Part shown: in pieces, positions 5,310 to 10,834 of the stretch
Layout: each line of letters starts with the position of its first letter
Position numbering within the stretch: the stretch's first letter is position 1
Assembly (NCBI GenBank): GCA_937919165.1
Contig: CALFPO010000088.1
Coordinates: 1 to 10,834 of the forward strand
DNA length: 10,834 nt
Direction: 5' to 3'
Source of the DNA: an uncultured Bacillota bacterium
GTDB lineage: Bacteria > Bacillota_I > Bacilli_A > Erysipelotrichales > Erysipelotrichaceae
Translations under genes and position numbers: made by a program
Notes under the pieces: generated by a model
Told to the model about the DNA's origin: nothing
Seen by the model: only the letters and a program-made list of their open reading frames with translations
The model's database searches: none

Positions 5310-7331
5310 ATGAAGGATTACTTATCAAAAGACATCAGAAATGTCGTATTGCTGGGCCACTCTGGTTCAGGCAAATCCGCAATGGTTGAGTCCGCACTGT
5401 TCTTGACCAAGGCAATCGATCGTATGGGCAAGACTGTTGATGGAACAGCAGCCATGGACTATGATCCTGAAGAGGCTAAAAGAGGCCTATCTGTATTTAC
5501 AGCTTTAGCTCCAATCGAATGGAAGAACACAAAGATCAATTTCATCGATACTCCAGGTTATCTTGATTATGAAGGCGAAAAGGTTACAGGTGCTTCTGTA
5601 GCCGATATGGCAGTAGTTGTCGTATCAGCTAAGGATGGCATCGAATCAGGCACCGAAAGCGCCGTTAAGCTTGTGAAGAAGAATGGTACTCCGACCGTAT
5701 TCTTCATCAACAAGATCGACGATGAAAATGCCAATTTCGAGAATATCGTAAATGATCTCACAAGCAAGTTCGGCAGCAGCGTTGTTCCATTTGAGGTTCC
5801 AGTAATGGACGGCCACAAGATGACTGGCGCAAATAACATATTTGGCGATGTACATGACGATGCATTAAACTCTTATCGCGATGCAATCAATGAAGCTATC
5901 GCTTCTGCAGATGATGCCTTGATGGACAAGTTCTTCGAGGGTGAAGAATTCACTCCAGAAGAGACTGCCAAGGGCATGAAGCTTGCATTGGCTTCTGGCG
6001 ACATCAGACCAGTATTCGTGGGCAGTGCAACCAATTCGCAGGGTATTGAACAGCTTCTTGATTTCATCAAGGAGTATGGTCCAGTCTATGCCGACAAGGG
6101 TGAAGTAAAGGCAAAGGATGTTGCGCTCAAGACAAGCGATGATGAAGCATTCTCTGCATTGGTATACAAGACAGTAGTCGATGCTTTCGTAGGAAAGATC
6201 AGCTACATCAAGGTTATGTCAGGATCTCTGACCAGCGCTACAGCACTGTACAATCCAAAGAAGGACACTGCTGAAAAGGCTGGCGGCATCTTCGTGATCT
6301 CTGGCAAGAACCAGCTTCCTGTAACAAAGGTTTCATGTGGTGATCTGGCTGCACTTACTAAGCTTAACGTTACAGAAACTAACGATACACTTTGCACAAA
6401 AGACAAGAAGGTCGTATTCGACGATATCGAATATCCTAGACCAATGCTTGGCGTTGCGATCTCTCCTAAGACAAAGGACGACGAAGACAAGATGTCCGAT
6501 GCCCTCAAGAAGGTATTGATCGAAGACAAGTCATTGAACTTCGTAAGAAATGCCGAAACAGGCGAACAGGTTCTCTATGCTATAGGCGATCAGCAGATCG
6601 ATGTAGTCATGAGCAAGCTCAAGAGCAGATACAAGGTTGAAATTCAGACCAAGGAGCCTAAGGTTCAGTACCGTGAGACCATCAGAGGCAAGTCTGAAGT
6701 TCAAGGCAAATACAAGAAGCAGAACGGTGGCGCTGGCCAGTACGGCGATGTTTGGGTAAGATTTGAACCTAACCCAGATTCAGAAGAAATGGTATTCGCT
6801 GAGGAAGTATTCGGCGGTGCCGTACCAAAGAACTTCTTCCCATCAGTTGAAGCCGGCCTTAGAGGCTGCATGAGCAAGGGTCCTCTTGCTGGATGCAAGG
6901 TTATCAACGTCAAGGCTACATTGTATGATGGATCATACCATCCAGTAGACTCAAAGCCTAACTCATTCGAGGCTGCCGCAAGATTGGCATTCAAGGCTGG
7001 TATTCCAAAGGCTAGCCCAGTTCTTCTTGAACCTATCGGCAAGGTAACCGTTATCTGTCCAGAAGAATACACCGGTGATATCATCGCTGACTGCACAAAG
7101 AGACGTGGCATGATCGTCAACCAGGGTGCTACTCCTGATGGCGAGACATTGATTGAAGCTGAAGTACCAATGGCCGAAATGCAGAAATATGCTACAGAAC
7201 TTCGTTCAATGACCAAGGGCCGTGGCTCATACGTAATCGACTTCGATCGTTACGAACCAGCTCCTCAGAACGTTACCGATAAGGTAGTTGCTGCTACAGC
7301 TGCTGAAAGAAAAGACGACGACGAAGACTAA
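5310..7331 (+). CDS. EF-G-like translational GTPase (EF-G2 type paralogue)
   Basis: A 673-residue cytoplasmic GTPase with the five-domain layout of elongation factor G. The G domain has G1 GHSGSGKS (16-23), G2 RGLS (58-61), G3 DTPGY (80-84), G4 NKID (134-137) and G5 GSA (238-240). Domain II is about 280-360, III about 375-450, IV about 451-570 and V to about 650, ending in an acidic tail (DDDED). It is slightly shorter than canonical EF-G (about 690-700). Two switch positions differ from canonical EF-G: Tyr84 replaces the catalytic histidine of DTPGH, and Ser61 replaces the Mg-binding threonine of RGIT. These changes recur in the EF-G2-type paralogues, so this is probably not the main translocase, and its ribosomal role is uncertain. 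AGGGG upstream of the ATG supports the start. It is the second gene of the ankyrin operon and ends at a strong terminator. A canonical fusA should lie elsewhere in the genome. Confidence 0.9.
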   Translation: MKDYLSKDIRNVVLLGHSGSGKSAMVESALFLTKAIDRMGKTVDGTAAMDYDPEEAKRGLSVFTALAPIEWKNTKINFIDTPGYLDYEGEKVTGASVADMAVVVVSAKDGIESGTESAVKLVKKNGTPTVFFINKIDDENANFENIVNDLTSKFGSSVVPFEVPVMDGHKMTGANNIFGDVHDDALNSYRDAINEAIASADDALMDKFFEGEEFTPEETAKGMKLALASGDIRPVFVGSATNSQGIEQLLDFIKEYGPVYADKGEVKAKDVALKTSDDEAFSALVYKTVVDAFVGKISYIKVMSGSLTSATALYNPKKDTAEKAGGIFVISGKNQLPVTKVSCGDLAALTKLNVTETNDTLCTKDKKVVFDDIEYPRPMLGVAISPKTKDDEDKMSDALKKVLIEDKSLNFVRNAETGEQVLYAIGDQQIDVVMSKLKSRYKVEIQTKEPKVQYRETIRGKSEVQGKYKKQNGGAGQYGDVWVRFEPNPDSEEMVFAEEVFGGAVPKNFFPSVEAGLRGCMSKGPLAGCKVINVKATLYDGSYHPVDSKPNSFEAAARLAFKAGIPKASPVLLEPIGKVTVICPEEYTGDIIADCTKRRGMIVNQGATPDGETLIEAEVPMAEMQKYATELRSMTKGRGSYVIDFDRYEPAPQNVTDKVVAATAAERKDDDED

Positions 7332-7342
7332 TGAAGCAAATG

Positions 7343-7374
7343 AAAGAACACTGCTTGAGCAGTGTTCTTTTTTT
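7343..7374 (+). terminator. Strong intrinsic terminator of the ankyrin/EF-G operon
   Basis: AAAGAACACTGC (7343-7354) pairs perfectly over 12 bp with GCAGTGTTCTTT (7359-7370) around a TTGA loop, and the T tract continues to 7374. It separates the operon from the convergent htrA-type gene and may work weakly on the minus strand as well. Confidence 0.9.
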
Positions 7375-7391
7375 GTGCTTTGCATATTGAA

Positions 7392-8495
7392 TTAGTTGTT
7401 GGCGGTAAGTTGAAGCTTGATCTTGTAGTCTTTGGTGGTTTCGCCTCTAGTGACGGTTACTGTTACGATATCGCCAGCTGCGTGGGCGTCGAGTATCTTG
7501 CTTAGATCGGCATATGAACTGATCTTCTGTCCATCAACTGCCGTTATGATGTCGTTTTTCTGGAGACCTGCTTCGCTGGCTCCTCCGCCTTCGATGACTT
7601 CCGAGATAAGCACGCCATCGACATTGTAGTAGGATCCTGCCGTGTAGACTTTGATGCCTAACGCTGCACGATTCTTGACGTAGCCATTGTCCATGATATC
7701 CTGGATGATGCGGATGGCTGTATTGGAAGGGATTGCGTAGCCCATGCCTTCAACTGATGAACTTATTGTTGAGGACTTCTTGGCGTTGACGATGCCAACC
7801 AGATAGCCGTTGATGTCGAAGAGTCCGCCTCCTGAATTTCCGGCATTGACTGCTGCATTGGTCTGGATGACGGTCATGTATACATTGTTTATGTAGATCT
7901 CTTTCTCTAGAGCTGATACAATGCCGTTTGAGCATGAGATGCCTAGTCCCAATGGGTTTCCTATGGCTATGACATCCTGGCCAAGCATCAGCTGGCTAGA
8001 ATCGGCAAATGAGGAGTATTCCAGATTTCTGGCATCGATCTTCAGCACGGCAAGGTCTGTCCTGCTGTCTGAACCGACTATTCTTGCGTCGTATACTTCG
8101 CCATTGTACAGCTTGACCTTGATGGAATCTTCGTTGGCGTTTTCGATGACATGGTGATTTGTGACGATGTATCCGTCTTCTGAGAAGATGACGCCAGAGC
8201 CTGAAGATGTCGATTCGCTCTCGCCATAGAAGAAAAAGAAACCTTGGGACGCTGATGTGCTGATGCTGCAGTTTATCTCTACTACGGTATTGAAGACCTT
8301 ATCGATAGCCTTGGTGTAGTCGGTCCTGACGATGTCGTTGTATTTCACCTCGTTGATGATCACTTCGTTGTTTTCTTTAGTCTCTATTTGTGGAGATTTT
8401 GATTCATAGAATGATAGGACACCGAATGTTCCGACCCCCGCACCTAGAAGCGCAACCAGAAATATGATAAGCATGGTTTTGAAATTAATGTTCAT
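7392..8495 (-). CDS. HtrA/DegP-type membrane-anchored serine protease with one PDZ domain
   Basis: A 367-residue envelope protease and probable chaperone that degrades misfolded exported proteins. Residues 7-29 form an uncleaved N-terminal membrane anchor with the protease facing outward, as in Firmicute HtrA. The trypsin-like domain (about 60-265) has the full catalytic triad: His115 in VTNHHVI, Asp147 in SRTDLAVLK and Ser221 in GNSGGG. A single PDZ domain covers about 275-365, with ALGIKV at its start. Just before the catalytic core an aromatic run, GFFFFYGES (about 85-93), precedes the STSSGSGVIF strand. The start is fixed by AGGTGAT at 8501-8507, five bases before the ATG. Length and order are normal for a one-PDZ HtrA. 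It is divergent from the CPBP gene and about 1.3 kb from a two-component system. Bacillus htrA genes are controlled by such systems (CssRS), but no link is shown here. Confidence 0.93.
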   Translation of the reverse strand: MNINFKTMLIIFLVALLGAGVGTFGVLSFYESKSPQIETKENNEVIINEVKYNDIVRTDYTKAIDKVFNTVVEINCSISTSASQGFFFFYGESESTSSGSGVIFSEDGYIVTNHHVIENANEDSIKVKLYNGEVYDARIVGSDSRTDLAVLKIDARNLEYSSFADSSQLMLGQDVIAIGNPLGLGISCSNGIVSALEKEIYINNVYMTVIQTNAAVNAGNSGGGLFDINGYLVGIVNAKKSSTISSSVEGMGYAIPSNTAIRIIQDIMDNGYVKNRAALGIKVYTAGSYYNVDGVLISEVIEGGGASEAGLQKNDIITAVDGQKISSYADLSKILDAHAAGDIVTVTVTRGETTKDYKIKLQLTANN

Positions 8496-8500
8496 TTATC

Positions 8501-8521
8501 ATCACCTCAAGTCCTATTATA
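8501..8521 (-). promoter_or_regulatory. -10 box and ribosome binding site of the htrA-type gene
   Basis: On the minus strand TATAAT (8516-8521) is followed by AGGTGAT (8501-8507). The predicted leader is about 14 nt. No good -35 is found 16-18 bp upstream; that position lies next to a GATGAAT direct repeat (8524-8530 and 8541-8547), so an activator may be involved. Confidence 0.45.
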
Positions 8522-8547
8522 GTGATGAATGTGAACTTGCGATGAAT

Positions 8548-8576
8548 TTTACTTAATACTTCAAAAGCCGTATAAT
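8548..8576 (+). promoter_or_regulatory. Promoter of the CPBP-family gene
   Basis: TTTACT (8548-8553, four of six) is 17 bp before a perfect TATAAT (8571-8576). The start codon at 8584 follows after 7 bp, so the mRNA is predicted to begin at or one base before the ATG. There is no Shine-Dalgarno. Confidence 0.55.
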
Positions 8577-8583
8577 TTTCAAT

Positions 8584-9510
8584 ATGAGCAATATCAAGGC
8601 TCGCGTTGTATCGCCTAAGTATGCCAAGAAATTCTTCAGCATAACAGGCATCGCCATGATTATCTATACGATGTTCGTTTTGCTGCTTCCGTTTGGCTTA
8701 TATGAAGTGTTTGAACTTACCGGATCGCCTATCATGAAGGATGATTTTTTATTCTTTGGCATCTATCTTCTGATTGTGGTATTCGGTACATTGATACCTT
8801 TCCTGATTCTTAGGGTATATGGAAAGGTCAAATTCAGACATATCACCAGAAATGCTTCGGCAACCTTTCTGGAGCTATTTGTGCAGACGATCGTATTGTT
8901 TACGGCTTGCATAATATTGACCTACATATCAAATATCGTTCTGGCCAGATTTGGTCTAGATGGCAAGCTGATATGCAGTATCGGACTGACCTTCAACAAT
9001 GAGTATCTAGGAAGCATTCTTTATGTGTTCATGCTGCTGATCGTTACGCCGATTTTGGAGGAATATGCTTTCCGTGGCGTTCTTCTGAATGTGCTTGGCC
9101 GCTATGGCAAAGGATTTGCGCTTATTGCTTCATCTTCGATGTTTGCCTTAGCACATTGCAATATCTCGGAATTCCTGCCGGCTCTTGCGATGGGCTATAT
9201 CCTAGGCAAGATATCGATCCGCTACAAGAGCATTCAGCCTACGATTCTGATTCATATCCTCTTCAACGTTTTCCTATATGTGCTGTGCATTCTGCCGCAG
9301 AATATCACGAAATACATGGCTATCGTCCTTGTTGCCATAGCTGTTCTCGCGGGATATCTGATACTGAGTGGACGATACCAGTTCATCAGGGTAGCAAAAT
9401 CGAAGAACGTATCGCGGGCATCATCATTGTTCTGCTCTAGAGCAAGCGTCATCATCGCAATAATACTGATGCTGGCGAGTACGGCACTGTTCACATTCCT
9501 TATTCCATAA
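8584..9510 (+). CDS. CPBP-family intramembrane metalloprotease (CAAX protease/bacteriocin-processing type)
   Basis: A 308-residue multi-pass membrane protein with about eight hydrophobic segments. The three motifs of the CPBP/Abi family are present: EEYAFRG with Glu159, Glu160 and Arg164; FALAH with Phe187 and His191; and HILFN with His224 and Asn228. The glutamates and histidines would form the active site inside the membrane. Bacterial members take part in processing peptides, in bacteriocin immunity or in membrane-protein turnover; no bacteriocin gene is visible nearby, so the substrate is unknown. The last ~45 residues add a basic stretch and one more hydrophobic segment. The ATG lacks a Shine-Dalgarno and follows a -10 box by 7 bp. 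The gene is divergent from the htrA-type protease gene and has its own terminator. Confidence 0.88.
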   Translation: MSNIKARVVSPKYAKKFFSITGIAMIIYTMFVLLLPFGLYEVFELTGSPIMKDDFLFFGIYLLIVVFGTLIPFLILRVYGKVKFRHITRNASATFLELFVQTIVLFTACIILTYISNIVLARFGLDGKLICSIGLTFNNEYLGSILYVFMLLIVTPILEEYAFRGVLLNVLGRYGKGFALIASSSMFALAHCNISEFLPALAMGYILGKISIRYKSIQPTILIHILFNVFLYVLCILPQNITKYMAIVLVAIAVLAGYLILSGRYQFIRVAKSKNVSRASSLFCSRASVIIAIILMLASTALFTFLIP

Positions 9511-9536
9511 GCCTGCTGATGCAGGTTTTGTTTTTT
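9509..9536 (+). terminator. Terminator of the CPBP-family gene
   Basis: AAGCCTGC (9509-9516) pairs with GCAGGTTT (9521-9528; outer pairs include one G-U) around a TGAT loop. The following sequence is TG then six T (9531-9536). It overlaps the stop codon. Confidence 0.8.
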
Positions 9537-9542
9537 CAAAAT

Positions 9543-9565
9543 AAAAACGCTCAATCATGAGCGTT
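9543..9565 (-). terminator. Terminator of tRNA-Gln
   Basis: Read on the minus strand, AACGCTCA pairs over 8 bp with TGAGCGTT (9546-9553 and 9558-9565) around a 4-base loop and is followed by a T-rich run. It is about 10 bp beyond the tRNA 3' end. Confidence 0.8.
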
Positions 9566-9574
9566 AGATGTCAA

Positions 9575-9650
9575 TGGCTGCGGATGAAGGATTCGAACCT
9601 TCGAAATGGTGGATTCAGAGTCCACTGCCTTACCGCTTGGCTAATCCGCA
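9575..9650 (-). tRNA. tRNA-Gln (CTG anticodon)
   Basis: On the minus strand the acceptor TGCGGAT pairs with ATCCGCA, with the U1-A72 pair and G73 typical of glutamine tRNAs, and GCCA is encoded at the 3' end. The anticodon arm is GTGGA, loop CTCTGAA, TCCAC, giving anticodon CTG, which reads CAG. The T arm is GAAGG, loop TTCGAAT, CCTTC. A second glutamine tRNA with TTG anticodon is expected elsewhere to read CAA. The variable loop is CATTTC, the same as in tRNA-His of this window. Confidence 0.95.
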
Positions 9651-9662
9651 AGGACAATATCT

Positions 9663-9668
9663 ATTATA
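9663..9668 (-). promoter_or_regulatory. -10 box of tRNA-Gln
   Basis: TATAAT on the minus strand is placed to start transcription near 9656, six bases before the mature tRNA 5' end. The -35 match 17 bp upstream is poor. It overlaps an ATTATATAAT palindrome, so a TATAAT is also present on the plus strand, but without a -35. Confidence 0.45.
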
Positions 9669-9709
9669 TAATAAACTTGCTAAAATGATATATATTTTTT
9701 GCTTTTTTG

Positions 9710-9721
9710 TGCAAATTTGCA
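9710..9721. promoter_or_regulatory. 12-bp palindrome upstream of the two-component system; candidate operator
   Basis: TGCAAATTTGCA is a perfect inverted repeat 39 bp before the response regulator ATG. If transcription starts at the ATG, it sits around position -40 to -51, a usual place for an activator site. No T tract follows in a way that would make it a terminator. OmpR-type regulators usually bind direct repeats, so the binding protein is unknown. Confidence 0.3.
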
Positions 9722-9748
9722 TTTCAGCTTTAGTTCACATAGAAAGTG

Positions 9749-9754
9749 TAAGAT
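9749..9754 (+). promoter_or_regulatory. Possible -10 box of the two-component operon
   Basis: TAAGAT (four of six) ends 6 bp before the response regulator ATG at 9761. There is no recognisable -35, as would fit a promoter needing an activator. The AGG at 9755-9757 is only 3 bases from the ATG, too close for a normal Shine-Dalgarno. Confidence 0.3.
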
Positions 9755-9760
9755 AGGCTT

Positions 9761-10429
9761 ATGGCAAGAATCCTTGTAGTAGACGATGAAGAGAAGATCA
9801 GAGAGATGATCTACAAATATGCCAGTCATGAAGGATATGATGTCGTTTTGGCATGCGATGGCAAAGAAGCTTTAGACATATTCAAAAAGGAAGAGTTTGA
9901 TGTGGTGATCATGGATGTCATGATGCCGCAGATGGATGGCTATACGGCTTTGAAGAAGATGAAGGAAATAAAGGAAGAAGTGCATTGCATTTTTCTGACG
10001 GCTTTAGGCCAGGAATATGATCGCATATATGGCTTCGATATTGGTGGAGAGGATTACGTCACCAAGCCATTCTCGCTGCAGGAACTGATGATGAGAATCA
10101 AGGTGATTCTGAAAAGAGAAAACAGACTTGGCAGAAAAATCAGTGTGGATGGTCTGGTGCTTGATGAAGATGCACACACGATTTTTATTGATGGTCAAAG
10201 ACTTGATCTTGCCAATAAGGAATATGAACTTCTTTTATATCTTATGAAGAACATGGGCAATGCCCTGACCAGAGAGTCAATTCTTCTTAAGGTCTGGGGA
10301 TATGAAAATGATTCTGATGACAGAACTCTGGATACGCACATGAAACTGTTAAGAAAAGATCTGAAAGAATATGGAAAATATATCACAACAATTAGAGGGG
10401 TAGGCTATCGCTTTGAAAAGGAAATATAG
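9761..10429 (+). CDS. OmpR/PhoB-family response regulator
   Basis: A 222-residue DNA-binding transcription regulator controlled by phosphorylation. The receiver domain (about 3-115) has the acidic pair Asp8-Asp9, phospho-acceptor Asp52 in IMDVMMPQMDG, Thr80 and Lys102 in TKPF, so it looks fully functional. The C-terminal winged-helix domain (about 125-222) ends with the typical TTIRGVGYRFE. The histidine kinase frame overlaps its last codons, so the two form an operon and almost surely a cognate pair. The upstream region (9651-9760) has a perfect 12-bp palindrome and a weak promoter, which may mean autoregulation. The genes controlled cannot be told from the sequence, and which of the VanR/ResD/PhoP-like groups it belongs to is not clear. 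Confidence 0.93.
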   Translation: MARILVVDDEEKIREMIYKYASHEGYDVVLACDGKEALDIFKKEEFDVVIMDVMMPQMDGYTALKKMKEIKEEVHCIFLTALGQEYDRIYGFDIGGEDYVTKPFSLQELMMRIKVILKRENRLGRKISVDGLVLDEDAHTIFIDGQRLDLANKEYELLLYLMKNMGNALTRESILLKVWGYENDSDDRTLDTHMKLLRKDLKEYGKYITTIRGVGYRFEKEI

Positions 10430-10834
10430 TCTGTTTCATCAGCTGATGGTAATTCTGTTTCTTTTTGTGGGCATGGTCCTGGGACTGATATATGTTTTTC
10501 AGACAGCTTTTCTTGATGATTTCTATTCCAAAGAAAAGATTGAAAACATTAATGCAATCGCCAGAAATATTGAAAATGCTATTTTAAAGGGCTCAAGAGA
10601 AGATGTATATAACGATTTTGGTGTATCCAATGAGGTGTGTATCAGAGTAATATCCAACAGTGAAAGGTACACGTATACTTCAGGGTGTTTTCTTAAGGAT
10701 ATGAATGTTGAAACAGTAAACAGAGTTGCACAGGACACCATAGCCTCAGGAGGAGAAAAACTGTTTAAAGACTTTAAATATATTTCACCCCAAAGCAAGC
10801 GCACGGATGACTTATACCTTTACAGCCGCTATCT
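10413..10834 (+). CDS. Sensor histidine kinase, N-terminal part (3' end outside window)
   Basis: About 140 N-terminal residues of the sensor paired with the preceding regulator. The likely start is TTG at 10413, inside the last codons of the regulator gene (17-bp overlap), with GGGGTAGG upstream as ribosome binding site. It encodes (M)KRKYSLFHQLMVILF followed by one membrane helix (about 11-30). The next ATG (10446) lies at the start of that helix, has no Shine-Dalgarno and would cut off the basic leader. After the helix comes an extracytoplasmic sensor region (FYSKEKIENINAIARN..., from about residue 35) that runs to the window edge. The second helix, HAMP, dimerisation/phosphoacceptor and ATPase domains are not visible, so the kinase call rests on the N-terminal shape and on the overlap with an OmpR-type regulator. 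The signal sensed is unknown. Confidence 0.85.
   Translation, partial: MKRKYSLFHQLMVILFLFVGMVLGLIYVFQTAFLDDFYSKEKIENINAIARNIENAILKGSREDVYNDFGVSNEVCIRVISNSERYTYTSGCFLKDMNVETVNRVAQDTIASGGEKLFKDFKYISPQSKRTDDLYLYSRY

Noticed and set aside
6701..7216. 171-codon open frame on the minus strand inside the EF-G-like gene
   Set aside because: It lies entirely within a well-supported gene, has no recognisable protein motif, and arises from the codon pattern of the coding strand. The same applies to other antisense frames at 2110-2526, 3682-4224, 4651-5088, 6203-6529 and 10523-10804.
9568..9756. 62-codon plus-strand frame across tRNA-Gln
   Set aside because: Its first half is the complement of the tRNA gene and the remainder is the AT-rich leader of the two-component operon; there is no ribosome binding site.
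1..10834. CRISPR array, insertion sequence, prophage or attachment site
   Set aside because: No spaced repeats, transposase, integrase or terminal inverted repeats were seen. Both tRNA genes are intact, without a partial duplicate nearby that would mark integration.

Overview
The window looks like chromosomal sequence from a Bacillota (Firmicutes) bacterium of moderate GC content. The signs are TTGACA/TATAAT-type promoters, AGGAGG- or AGGTGA-type ribosome binding sites, intrinsic hairpin-plus-T terminators, tRNA genes that encode their own CCA or GCCA 3' end, and typical Firmicute families (YgjP-like peptidase, HtrA, CPBP protein, MATE, OmpR-type two-component system). An anaerobic gut-type lineage such as Erysipelotrichia is my guess from the overall look; nothing here proves it. 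No phage, insertion sequence, CRISPR array or defence island is visible, so most of this is housekeeping and accessory metabolism.

Layout. Bases 1-688 are the C-terminal part of a DUF362/ferredoxin-type iron-sulfur protein, with much higher GC than everything after it. It converges on a class-3-like aldehyde dehydrogenase (minus strand) across a shared palindromic terminator. The dehydrogenase is divergent from a MATE-family transporter, with about 30 bp between the start codons. A bidirectional terminator then separates the MATE gene from tRNA-His(GTG) on the minus strand. tRNA-His is head-to-head with a YgjP-like zinc peptidase gene. Between the peptidase and the next operon (4402-4626) lies a compact unit of consensus-like promoter, 24-codon ORF and terminator. 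The operon itself encodes an ankyrin-repeat protein and an EF-G-like GTPase (EF-G2 type), 11 bp apart. A strong terminator separates this from a minus-strand HtrA-type membrane-anchored serine protease, which is divergent from a CPBP-family membrane protein. tRNA-Gln(CTG) follows on the minus strand. The window ends with an OmpR-family response regulator overlapping the start of its sensor histidine kinase, which runs off the edge.

How the genes may relate. Several belong to translation (two tRNAs, the EF-G paralogue) or to envelope sensing and quality control (HtrA, CPBP protein, two-component system), but gene order shows only two likely co-transcribed pairs: ankyrin/EF-G-like and response regulator/histidine kinase.

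The most interesting structural signals are in the promoters. Several genes without a Shine-Dalgarno sequence have a -10 hexamer only 6-7 bp before the start codon, which predicts leaderless mRNAs. Genes with a good Shine-Dalgarno have about 20 bp there instead. The second signal is the short promoter/sORF/terminator unit with a possible 10-bp closing helix in front of the ankyrin/EF-G operon, which could be an attenuator-type leader or a small RNA.
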